Source: Mycobacteriaceae bacterium
GTDB taxonomy: Bacteria > Pseudomonadota > Gammaproteobacteria > Burkholderiales > Burkholderiaceae_D
Direction: 5' to 3'
DNA: 33,901 bases
Assembly (NCBI GenBank): GCA_903970145.1
Contig: CAJCHO010000023.1
Span: 1-33,901 of the forward strand
The position numbers and the translations under genes are program-made. Of the stretch, positions 1-7,080 are shown in pieces; positions within the stretch are counted from its first letter, which is position 1; each line of letters begins with the position of its first letter. The notes under the pieces are model-generated. The model did not search any database and was not told the origin of the DNA. It was given only the letters and a program-made list of their open reading frames with translations.

Positions 1-1095
1 GCGCGCGTCGAGTTCGGGATAGTCGGTGTAACCCGCAGCCCCACCGCCGTAGAGCGTCTCCGCGTGCAAGGGGGCCAGCGGCGCATCGAGTTCGAGTCGC
101 CGCACCAGGTCCGGATTGCTGATGAAGGGCTTGCCGAAAGCCACCAGGTCCGCCTTTGCGTGTTCAATCACCTCCTGTGCGAGGGTACGCGTGTAGCCGT
201 TGTTCACGATCCATGCGCCCTCCGGATTGCCCTCCTTGAAGAGCTTGCGCAGCGCATCGTAGTCGAAGGGCGCGACGTCACGGGCACCTCCGGTAGCTCC
301 CTCGATGACGTGTACGAAGGCAAGCTTGAGCGGCGCCAGCTGTTCCACAAAATAGCCAAACAAGTCCTGGGCGTCGCTGTCCTGACGGGCGTCATTGACG
401 GGAGTTACCGGTGAGAGTCGGATCCCGGTACGTGCCGCCCCGATCTCGGCCACGATTGCACGCATGACAGCCAGCGGCAGGCGCGCGCGATTCTCCCTGC
501 TGCCGCCATACTCGTCGCTTCGGTCATTGATGCTGTCGCGCAGAAACTGTTCGAGTAGGTAGCCATTTGCAGCATGCACCTCGACCCCATCGAAGCCCGC
601 ATCGATCGCGTTGCGCGCAGCCTGGCGATAGTCCTCGACTATGCGCGGCATCTCGTCCAGACGCAGCGCACGCGGCTCGGAAACCTCCTCGAAGCCCTTG
701 GCTGTGAAAGTCTTGCCCTTGGCGCGCCGCGCGGTTGAGGACACCGGCGCCTGACCGTCGGGCAGCAGCGAGACGTGCGAGATGCGCCCGACGTGCCAGA
801 GTTGCAGGACCATCTTTCCACCCTTGGCGTGAACCGCATTCGTTACCCGACGCCAGCCGGCGATCTGCTCGGCACTGTAGATGCCCGGTGTATCGAGGTA
901 GCCCTGGCCTTCAGCACTGATCTGAGTGGCCTCCGAGACGATCAGCCCGGCGCTGGCGCGCTGCGCATAGTAGGTTGCCATGAGCGCGGTGGGCACCCTG
1001 CCGGGTCCGGCGCGATCGCGTGTCAGCGGGGCCATAACGATGCGGTTGTTTGCGTGGATAGCGCCAAGCCGTACGGGATCAAATAGCGAGGTCAT
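1..1095 (-). CDS. nemA: Old Yellow Enzyme family alkene reductase (NemA-like), 3' end cut by window edge
   Basis: FMN-dependent, NAD(P)H-using reductase of activated alkenes and nitro compounds, cytosolic. Reading from the ATG at 1095, the frame stays open for 365 codons to the first base. Visible family features are the N-terminal FMN-barrel start (TSLFDPVRLGAIHANNRIVM), APLTR, the LQLWHVGR strand, the substrate-binding HAANGYLLEQFLRDS region, NDRSDEYGGSRENR, and a C-terminal YGGGAAGYTDYPEL. NemA-type proteins normally end within a few residues of that last motif, so only a short tail is missing. No good ribosome binding site precedes the ATG. The gene stands alone, 165 bp from the signal peptidase gene. 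The family is clear; the natural substrate cannot be read from sequence. Confidence 0.9.
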   Translation of the reverse strand, partial: MTSLFDPVRLGAIHANNRIVMAPLTRDRAGPGRVPTALMATYYAQRASAGLIVSEATQISAEGQGYLDTPGIYSAEQIAGWRRVTNAVHAKGGKMVLQLWHVGRISHVSLLPDGQAPVSSTARRAKGKTFTAKGFEEVSEPRALRLDEMPRIVEDYRQAARNAIDAGFDGVEVHAANGYLLEQFLRDSINDRSDEYGGSRENRARLPLAVMRAIVAEIGAARTGIRLSPVTPVNDARQDSDAQDLFGYFVEQLAPLKLAFVHVIEGATGGARDVAPFDYDALRKLFKEGNPEGAWIVNNGYTRTLAQEVIEHAKADLVAFGKPFISNPDLVRRLELDAPLAPLHAETLYGGGAAGYTDYPELDAR

Positions 1096-1260
1096 TGGAT
1101 GGGACTTTCGGAAGGAGGAGGTGGAAAATCATCTGATCTGCTTTTGGGCCAGTGCGCCCGGGCAGCCATTTAGACGCCTAGCTGGTGTCGGCCACTCTCA
1201 AAATCAAGTAGCCCGTTCGGATCGGACGAGACCGCGTAACGGCTATCGACGCACTCGGAC

Positions 1261-1941
1261 CTAGCGGTAGAGACTCTTGCCAAAGCGCTCCGGACGCAGG
1301 CTCCAGTCTTCCGTAATCGCGGCCGACACCAAGATACGTTCCGCCCGTCCAATCAGGAGCGCGCGCGGCACAAGGCCAATGTAGCGCGAGTCGGCGCTGT
1401 CGTCACGATTGTCGCCCAGCATCAGGTACTGGCCGGCGGGAATACGGATCGGGCCGAAATCGGGCATGTTGCTGATGCTCGCGAGCCACTGGATCTGGTG
1501 GCTATCGGCACCCAGACCTTCGCTGACCCGCAGGGCCGCGAGGGACCGACCGGGTCGCACCTGGTCCGAAACCAGTTCACGCAGGGCGTAGTGCAGCGGC
1601 TTGCCGTCGATCGACAGGCGCTTGTCGCGCATCTGAACGAGCTCTCCCGGCAGCCCGATCACCCGCTTGATCAGGCGAGTTCCGTCCTTCGGTGAGCTAA
1701 AAGTCACGATATCTCCGCGCGCCGGCTCGCCAAGGTGTGCGAGCACGATGTCGGTCAGCGGCAGCTTCAAGTCATAGGCGAGGCGATTGACGAGAACCAC
1801 GTCGCCTTCGAGAATGGTCGGATGCATCGACCCAGAAGGCACCGGGTTGTAGTCGGCGAGGGCGGTACGGACCAGACCAAACAGCAGCACGAGCGCTAGA
1901 AAACCGCGATTGTTCCGAATAAGCGCGCGCAGGCGTGTCAT
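1261..1941 (-). CDS. lepB: Signal peptidase I, short single-span form
   Basis: Membrane serine protease of the S26 family that removes signal peptides from exported proteins. I chose the ATG at 1941, giving 226 aa, because GGGAG lies about 7 nt upstream; an in-frame ATG at 2010 would add 23 unlikely residues. One membrane span covers about residues 14-29, where E. coli LepB has two. The catalytic serine is S38 in PSGSMHPTI and the general-base lysine is K92 in RLIKRVIGLPGE. The late box reads GDNRDDSADSR, with D where most members have N. The gene is not in the usual lepA-lepB-rnc order, so it may be a second signal peptidase rather than the housekeeping copy. Confidence 0.92.
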   Translation of the reverse strand: MTRLRALIRNNRGFLALVLLFGLVRTALADYNPVPSGSMHPTILEGDVVLVNRLAYDLKLPLTDIVLAHLGEPARGDIVTFSSPKDGTRLIKRVIGLPGELVQMRDKRLSIDGKPLHYALRELVSDQVRPGRSLAALRVSEGLGADSHQIQWLASISNMPDFGPIRIPAGQYLMLGDNRDDSADSRYIGLVPRALLIGRAERILVSAAITEDWSLRPERFGKSLYR

Positions 1942-1972
1942 TTTGGTGCTCCCCCAGGTGACCGAAATAATT

Positions 1973-1998
1973 GGAACCCTGTCAGGTAATTTGGTTCC
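1973..1998. repeat. Inverted repeat in the lepB / amidase divergent gap
   Basis: GGAACC at 1973-1978 is repeated inverted as GGTTCC at 1993-1998 with a 14-nt spacer, 32 bp upstream of the lepB start. It could be an operator or a leader hairpin for lepB. The 190-bp gap separates two divergent genes and should hold both promoters, but I see no convincing -35/-10 pair in either direction. Confidence 0.3.
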
Positions 1999-2131
1999 GA
2001 GGATCCGCATCGCCGGCCAGACTGGGAGTGGCGCAGCCTGCCAGGCGAGTGGCGCTCACGACGAGAAGCCGTTGCGTAAATAAAGTGGTGCGAGACAATG
2101 AGGCTTTCGCGCAAAGAGGCTCGATGAGTCC

Positions 2132-3070
2132 ATGACCCACCAACATACGATTCACAAGCATGAGCACCACATTGGCTGGGACAATTCATTTACCCCCGTG
2201 GCCCGCATTGCGCCCGGGGAGTCGGTCGAGTTCGAAGTGTTCGAAGCCTCCGGTGGTCAGCTTGGCGCCGATTCAAGCGTCGCCACGCTTGAGCGACTTG
2301 ACTTTGGACGCATCAATCCGGTTACCGGCCCCGTATTCATCGAAGGGGCTGAGCCTGACGACATTCTCAAGGTCACGCTTTTGTCATTTGCACCCTCGGG
2401 TTGGGGTTGGACCGCGAACATCCCGGGTTTCGGTCTGCTGGCCGACGATTTTCGCGCACCTGCGCTGCACATCTGGACTTACGATGCGTCCAGGCTGACG
2501 CCTGCTCTGTTCGGTTCGGCCGCGCGAGTCCCGCTCAAACCCTTCACCGGCACCATCGGCGTGGCGCCAGCCGCTGCCGGTCTGCACAGCATCGTTCCCC
2601 CGCGCCGGGTGGGCGGCAATATGGACGTGCGCGACCTTTCGGCCGGCTCGCAATTGTTCCTGCCCGTTGAAGTGGCCGGCGCCCTGTTTTCGCTGGGCGA
2701 CACCCACGCCGCCCAGGGCGATGGCGAGGTCTGCGGTACCGCCATCGAGAGTCCGATGCGCGTTGCCCTGCGCTTCGATCTGATCAAGCAGACGCCGCTA
2801 TCCTTTCCCCGCTTTACGACCCCCGGGCCCGTGACAAGTCATCTTGACGCAAAGGGATATGAAGTCACAACCGGAATCGGACCGGACCTCATGGAAGCTG
2901 CCCGCGCTGCGGTGCGCTCGATGATCGATCTGCTCACCCGTCGCCACGGCATGGCGGCCGTCGACGCCTACATGCTCTGTAGCGTATGCGCGGATCTGCG
3001 CATCAGCGAGATCGTCGATCTGCCCAACTGGACGGTCAGCCTGTATTTTCCGCGCCTGGTTTTCGAATAG
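2132..3070 (+). CDS. Acetamidase/formamidase family protein
   Basis: FmdA/AmdA-family amidase, expected to hydrolyse a short amide such as formamide or acetamide to the acid and ammonia in the cytosol. The 312-aa protein shows family landmarks: the His-rich N-terminus with HHIGWDNSFTP, GPVFIEGAEPDD, the proline- and glycine-rich centre with GTIGVAPA and IVPPRRVGGNMDVRDL, then the metal/active-site region FSLGDTHAAQGDGEVCGTAIE, and AYMLCSVCADLRISEIVD near the C-terminus. Length is in the usual 300-400 range. The ATG at 2132 is preceded by a weak GAG. It stands alone on the plus strand ahead of a peroxiredoxin gene. Ammonia release would fit the glnK-amtB genes further along, but that link is inference. 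Confidence 0.88.
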   Translation: MTHQHTIHKHEHHIGWDNSFTPVARIAPGESVEFEVFEASGGQLGADSSVATLERLDFGRINPVTGPVFIEGAEPDDILKVTLLSFAPSGWGWTANIPGFGLLADDFRAPALHIWTYDASRLTPALFGSAARVPLKPFTGTIGVAPAAAGLHSIVPPRRVGGNMDVRDLSAGSQLFLPVEVAGALFSLGDTHAAQGDGEVCGTAIESPMRVALRFDLIKQTPLSFPRFTTPGPVTSHLDAKGYEVTTGIGPDLMEAARAAVRSMIDLLTRRHGMAAVDAYMLCSVCADLRISEIVDLPNWTVSLYFPRLVFE

Positions 3071-3127
3071 CCGCGAGACCGGGCAACAAACCGCAAAAAG
3101 GGCGCGCAGCGCGTCGGGCATTTCAGG

Positions 3128-3204
3128 GGTAGCATTGGCAATGCTCACGGCAGATGCCGGGGCCCGCAACTGTCACAGCGCCGGTGCCGGCGCGCTACCA
3201 AGGA
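3128..3204 (+). promoter_or_regulatory. Candidate structured leader RNA of the peroxiredoxin gene
   Basis: The 140-bp gap after the amidase gene holds several hairpins close together: AGCATT/AATGCT (3131-3145), GGCA/TGCC (3149-3158), and a stem of GCGCCG with CGGCGC (3178-3193). GGTAGC (3128-3133) can also pair with GCTACC (3194-3199), which would exclude the first hairpin because both use the same AGC. The closing strand ends directly before the AAGGA Shine-Dalgarno at 3200-3204. The loop strand includes GCCCGCAACTGT (3162-3173), which resembles part of the cobalamin riboswitch core. The rest of that core is not recognisable. This is a structural suggestion only. Confidence 0.3.
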
Positions 3205-3210
3205 CTCCCG

Positions 3211-3756
3211 ATGAAGCGCACCTTGACTGCAGCAATCCTCTGCGTTTTCGTCGCCGGCGCCGCGAGCGCCGCCCTACCCACTGGAAGCCAGGCACCGGAT
3301 TTCTCCACCCAGGCCTCGCTCGATGGAAAGGTCTTCAGCTTCAAGCTTGGCGACGCCCTCAAGAAGGGTCCGGTGGTGCTCTATTTCTATCCGGCGGCCT
3401 TTACCAAGGGCTGCACCATCGAAGCCCACGATTTCGCTGACGCAGTCGATCAATATCATGCCCTTGGTGCCACCGTTATCGGCGTCTCGCACGACAATAT
3501 CGAAACCCTGAACCGCTTCTCGGTAAGCGAATGTCGCAGCAAATTCGCGGTGGCGGCCGACACTGACCAGCGCATCATGAAGTCCTACGACGCGGTTCTG
3601 GCCGCGCGCCCCGATCTGTCGGACCGCACTTCCTATGTGATCGTCCCCAGCGGCGAGATCATTTACAGCTACACCGACCTAAAGCCTGACAGCCACGTCC
3701 AGAATACGCTGGATGCGCTTCGAGCCTGGGTGAAGGCGCAGCCCGCCGTCAAGTAG
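3211..3756 (+). CDS. Exported peroxiredoxin, Bcp/PrxQ-like
   Basis: Thiol peroxidase of the AhpC/TSA family, expected to reduce hydroperoxides. I start at 3211 because AAGGA lies 6 nt upstream and the first 20 residues form a signal peptide ending in AGAASA; the upstream in-frame ATG at 3154 would bury it. The mature protein should therefore be periplasmic, unlike cytosolic Bcp. The peroxidatic cysteine is C68 in FTKGCTIEAH. The position five residues on, where PrxQ-type enzymes often carry the resolving cysteine, is H73. A second cysteine, C108 in VSECRSK, could take that role. The total is 181 aa. The 3' end lies 4 bp from the convergent permease gene. Confidence 0.88.
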   Translation: MKRTLTAAILCVFVAGAASAALPTGSQAPDFSTQASLDGKVFSFKLGDALKKGPVVLYFYPAAFTKGCTIEAHDFADAVDQYHALGATVIGVSHDNIETLNRFSVSECRSKFAVAADTDQRIMKSYDAVLAARPDLSDRTSYVIVPSGEIIYSYTDLKPDSHVQNTLDALRAWVKAQPAVK

Positions 3757-3760
3757 CCGG

Positions 3761-5014
3761 TCAGCGTGGTCGGCGCGCCGTCCACGGTGCCACGCGCGGT
3801 AACAGCAGCAGGCCCGGAACGGCGCAGGCCGCGCAAATCAGATAGAAATCAAACCACCCGGTCAGCTCGACAACGTGACCGGCGAAGGCATTGAAAAAAG
3901 TGCGTGGCACGACGGCCAGGCTCGTGAACAGTGCCAGCTGGGTCGCCGTATAGCGCGTGTCGGTGGCGCGCGCCATGAATGCCGTCAACGCGGCAGTCCC
4001 AAGACCCGCGCTGGCAAAAGCCTCAAAACCGATCGCCATGGCGAGCACGGCGAGGTTCGCGCCGCTGATTGCCAATACTGCATAGCCGAAAATCGAGATC
4101 AGCTGCAAAAAGCCGAATATCCACAGTCCGCGGTTGATACCGATCACCATCAACCACGCGCCGCCGAGCAGGCCACCGGCTACGCTCGCCCACAGACCAA
4201 CACCCTTGGCGACCTCGCCGATCTGCGAGTTGGTAAAGCCCAGATCGACGAAAAACGAGGTCGCAAGCGAAGTCGCGAGCGAGTCGCCGAGCTTGTAAAA
4301 CAGGATAAATGCCAGCAGCAAAATGGCGGAGGTCCAACCGGAGCGCTCGATAAATTCACGAAACGGCAGCACGACTGCCTGGCGCAGGTCGGCCGGCGGG
4401 GCACCATAGACAACTGGCTCGGCCACTACGAGCGTCATGATCATTCCTGGCAGCATGAAAGACGCCGTGATCGCGAACACGGCCGACCAGGGAAGATAGT
4501 CCGCGAGGATGAAGGCCAGCGCACTCGGTACCAGGCCCGAGAGCTTGTAGGCATTGACGTGGATCGCGGTACCCATCCCCTGCTGGTCGTCGGCAAGCAT
4601 CTCGCGGCGAAACGCATCAATGACGATGTCCAGACTCGCCGAGAAGAAGGACAGCAGAGTTACCAAGAGGGCGATCTGGCCCAACTGGGTCGCGGCATCG
4701 CGAGTGCCGAGCGCTGCAATGCCCAACAGAACCGCCAGCTGCATGACCATCATCCAGCCGCGTCGACGCCCAAGCCAGGGCAGGGCATAGCGGTCCATCA
4801 AGGGCGCCCAGAGGAATTTCCAGGTGTAGGGGAACTGGATAAGGGCGAACAGTCCGATGGACTTCAGATCGACTCCGCCCCGGCGCAGCATCAGCTGTAC
4901 CAGGTTCAGCATCACGTACAGCGGCAGTCCCGAACTGAACCCGAGAAATATGCAGACCACAAAACGTCGATCGGCCAGGCGCCGCCAGCCGGTGGCGCTC
5001 GCCGACTCATTCAT
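3761..5014 (-). CDS. ampG: AmpG-type muropeptide permease (MFS)
   Basis: Major facilitator superfamily transporter of 417 aa with about 12 hydrophobic segments. The AmpG family imports GlcNAc-anhydroMurNAc peptides from the periplasm for cell-wall recycling. Diagnostic stretches are the N-terminal FLGFSSGLPLYVM, FPYTWKFLWAPLMDR in the second segment, the SLDIVIDAFRREML loop, and FYKLGDSLATSLATSFFVDLGF at the start of the second half. The gene follows metW on the same strand after a 124-bp gap, so shared transcription with metXW is possible, though the function is unrelated. No terminator or clear promoter is seen in that gap. The substrate could be a related muropeptide or sugar. Confidence 0.88.
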   Translation of the reverse strand: MNESASATGWRRLADRRFVVCIFLGFSSGLPLYVMLNLVQLMLRRGGVDLKSIGLFALIQFPYTWKFLWAPLMDRYALPWLGRRRGWMMVMQLAVLLGIAALGTRDAATQLGQIALLVTLLSFFSASLDIVIDAFRREMLADDQQGMGTAIHVNAYKLSGLVPSALAFILADYLPWSAVFAITASFMLPGMIMTLVVAEPVVYGAPPADLRQAVVLPFREFIERSGWTSAILLLAFILFYKLGDSLATSLATSFFVDLGFTNSQIGEVAKGVGLWASVAGGLLGGAWLMVIGINRGLWIFGFLQLISIFGYAVLAISGANLAVLAMAIGFEAFASAGLGTAALTAFMARATDTRYTATQLALFTSLAVVPRTFFNAFAGHVVELTGWFDFYLICAACAVPGLLLLPRVAPWTARRPR

Positions 5015-5138
5015 GGATCGTGGTCCAGCTGGAGGGGCGCCTCGCGGCGACGGACTTGCACAGTTGCAGTTCGAGGCGGGCCATCACTGCCTTGCCAGGT
5101 GGTCGATGGCGGCAGTGTACGCGAGAGCCCGGAAGGTG

Positions 5139-5738
5139 TTAAGGCGGCGTGGCAGCGCGCAGACGGAAAACCGCCAGACTGCCGAACAGATTGGGCAGAA
5201 TGCGCGTGATGCTACCCTCGTGCATGGCAAGGCTCTCGCGGATCTCGAAACCACCCGCGCGCGCCAGATCCGCGAAATCGAGCAGCGTCGAGAAGCGCAG
5301 GTTCGGCGTGTCGAACCACTGGTAGGGCAGGGACTTGGTAACCGGCATGCGCCCGAGCATGATCGCTACCCGATCCTGCCAGTATCCAAAATTCGGAAAA
5401 CTGACGATGCTCTCCCGACCGACGCGACGCAACTCGCGCAGCATCTCGCGCGTATGGCGGACTGCCTGCAGACTCTCGAGCTGCAACACGGTATCGAAGG
5501 ACTCATCTCCGAACATCGCCAGCCCATCCTCGAGGTTCTGCTGGATCACGTTCACGCCATTTTTCATGCAGGCAAGCACATTGTCCGGATCAATCTCCAC
5601 GCCATAGCAGTTGCAGCCCTTCTCGTCCTGCAGATAGGCAAGCAGTGCCCCGTCACCGCAGCCCAGATCGAGAACCCTCGAGCCCGGTGCGATCCAGTCG
5701 GCGACGAAGGCCAGATCCTTGCGCAGGGCGCGCTTCAT
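5139..5738 (-). CDS. metW: MetW, methionine biosynthesis partner of MetX
   Basis: Small class I methyltransferase-fold protein of 199 aa. The SAM-binding motif VLDLGCGDG is at about residues 22-30, and the acidic strand end VEID at about 46-49. MetW is known to pair with MetX in many proteobacteria and to support homoserine acylation, the first committed step to methionine. The start ATG overlaps the metX stop as ATGA, a sign of translational coupling. It is presumably under the same leader control as metX. Confidence 0.95.
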   Translation of the reverse strand: MKRALRKDLAFVADWIAPGSRVLDLGCGDGALLAYLQDEKGCNCYGVEIDPDNVLACMKNGVNVIQQNLEDGLAMFGDESFDTVLQLESLQAVRHTREMLRELRRVGRESIVSFPNFGYWQDRVAIMLGRMPVTKSLPYQWFDTPNLRFSTLLDFADLARAGGFEIRESLAMHEGSITRILPNLFGSLAVFRLRAATPP

Positions 5739-6865
5739 GGCGCCACTCCTATGCCATGCGCGATGCTCGCGAAATAGGCGCGAATCCCGGCGTGGTAGTG
5801 TGCATCGTCGAGCAGGAAAGCATCGTGCCCGTGGGGCGCGTCAATCTCAAGGTAAGTGACTGCGCGGCGCGCCTCCAGCAGGGAGCGCACCATCTCGCGG
5901 CTGCGCTCAGGTGCGAAGCGCCAGTCGGTCGTGAAGGAAACGATCAGAAAGCGTGCACTCGCGCGCGCTAGCGCCTGTGCCAGCGATCCACCGGTCTCGC
6001 GTGCCGGATCGAAGTAGTCAAGCGCCTTGGTGATCAAAAGGTAGGTGTTGGCATCAAAGTACTCGGAAAATTTATCCCCCTGATAGCGCAGGTAACTCTC
6101 GATCTCGAAGTCCACGCCAAATCCGTAGAGCAGGTCATCGGCTTTCAAGGTGCGGCCGAATTTGCTCGCCATGTCGTCGTCCGACAGGTAGGTGATGTGC
6201 CCGATCATGCGCGCCAGACGCAGGCCGCGCTTGGGCACGACGCCGAACTGGTGGTAGTGACCGCCGTGGAAATCGGGGTCCGACAGGATCGCCTGGCGCG
6301 CCACGTCGTTAAAGGCAATGTTCTGCGCAGACAGGCGCGTGGTCGACGCAATCGCGACGCAATGGTCAAGCCGCGCCGGATAACGCATGCTCCAGGCAAG
6401 CGCCTGCATGCCACCAAGACTGCCGCCGATCACTGCGGCAAAACGCTCGATGCCAAGCCGGTCAGCCAGTCGGGCCTGGGCTTCGACCCAATCCTCGACG
6501 GTTACCAGCGGAAAGTCCGCGCCGTAGGGAGTTCCGGTGTCGGGATTGATCGAAGTCGGTCCCGTCGAGCCAAAGCAGCTGCCCAGATTGTTCACTCCGA
6601 CGACGAAGAATTGATTGGTGTCGACGGGCTTTCCCGGACCAACCATATTGTCCCACCAGCCGAGGACATCGTCTGCGGACCGCCCGGCGACGTGGTGCGA
6701 CGCGTTCAGGGCGTGACACACCAGCACCGCATTGGTGCGCGCCGCATTGAGCGTGCCGTAGGTTTCAACCATCAGCGAATAACGCGCCAGGCGCGCGCCA
6801 CTCTTGAGCAGCAGGGGCTCGGTGAATTCGTGCAGGGTGGGAAGGACTACGACCGCAGCATCCAT
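5735..6865 (-). CDS. metX: Homoserine O-acyltransferase MetX
   Basis: Alpha/beta-hydrolase-fold acyltransferase of 376 aa that activates homoserine for methionine synthesis. The nucleophile is S149 in [11 protein letters not shown], with D314 in FTTDWRF and H347 in PHGHDAF completing the triad. The [17 protein letters not shown] loop is typical of the family. MetX enzymes paired with MetW are often succinyl- rather than acetyltransferases, so the acyl donor is uncertain and the product name should stay general. The ATG at 6865 is the only reasonable start: an in-frame TGA lies 15 codons upstream with no usable start codon between. AAGGG lies rather far away, 11 nt upstream. Confidence 0.95.
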   Translation of the reverse strand: MDAAVVVLPTLHEFTEPLLLKSGARLARYSLMVETYGTLNAARTNAVLVCHALNASHHVAGRSADDVLGWWDNMVGPGKPVDTNQFFVVGVNNLGSCFGSTGPTSINPDTGTPYGADFPLVTVEDWVEAQARLADRLGIERFAAVIGGSLGGMQALAWSMRYPARLDHCVAIASTTRLSAQNIAFNDVARQAILSDPDFHGGHYHQFGVVPKRGLRLARMIGHITYLSDDDMASKFGRTLKADDLLYGFGVDFEIESYLRYQGDKFSEYFDANTYLLITKALDYFDPARETGGSLAQALARASARFLIVSFTTDWRFAPERSREMVRSLLEARRAVTYLEIDAPHGHDAFLLDDAHYHAGIRAYFASIAHGIGVAP

Positions 6866-6929
6866 GACGGATAAAACCCTTTGCGCCTGCCGGCAGACAT
6901 AGCGGAATCAGCGCGTCGGGTGTGAAGCC

Positions 6930-7027
6930 CCTTCGCTTTAGCCGTATTTATTTTGGGTCATGCAGCAACGCGACCCTGGCGCCCGCAAGCTGATTCCCTG
7001 AAGCCGGGAACGATCAAATCGGCGCAC
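6930..7027 (-). promoter_or_regulatory. SAM-II-like riboswitch in the metX leader
   Basis: Read on the minus strand, the leader matches the SAM-II (metA-type) layout in order. Stem P1 is GCGCC (7025-7021) paired with GGCGC (6983-6979). GATTTG directly follows the first P1 strand. TTGC plus one base directly precedes the second P1 strand. The 3' part is ATAAAT, three bases, then GCTAAA (6951-6937). TTGC and GCTAA can form the pseudoknot helix, and AAGGGG (6933-6928) follows as in known members. Two extra hairpins are present: TTCCC/GGGAA inside loop 1 (7010-6994) and GGGTC/GACCC between P1 and the 3' part. SAM-II senses S-adenosylmethionine and is best known from alphaproteobacteria. The match is to the class as I remember it; no covariance search was run. 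Confidence 0.7.
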
Positions 7028-7032
7028 GGTTC

Positions 7033-7062
7033 AGAGTAGCCGAATTGGCCGGCGCCCGTCAA
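7033..7062 (-). promoter_or_regulatory. Candidate sigma-70 promoter of metXW
   Basis: TTGACG (7062-7057) as -35 and TACTCT (7038-7033) as -10 are 18 bp apart. The -35 matches 5 of 6 consensus bases and the -10 only 3 of 6. The predicted start, about 7027-7025, falls at the first base of riboswitch stem P1, which supports both calls. Confidence 0.45.
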
Positions 7063-7071
7063 ACGCCGGCC
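7047..7071 (-). terminator. GC-rich hairpin after the Do-protease gene
   Basis: A perfect 8-bp stem (GGCCGGCG at 7071-7064, CGCCGGCC at 7054-7047) begins 9 nt after the protease stop codon. No T-run follows, so it may be a processing or stability hairpin rather than a true intrinsic terminator. Its loop contains the first bases of the proposed metX -35 box. Confidence 0.4.
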
Positions 7072-7080
7072 ACGGACCCG

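Noticed and set aside
3120..3205. Full cobalamin riboswitch before the peroxiredoxin gene
   Set aside because: Only one 11-12-base string fits; the GGGAA, GGTG-AATCC and closing box parts of the class are absent.
3875..5209. Long plus-strand open frame (444 codons) opposite ampG
   Set aside because: Composition is Gln/Arg/Gly-rich without any domain, and it lies antisense to a clear transporter. High GC keeps such frames open.
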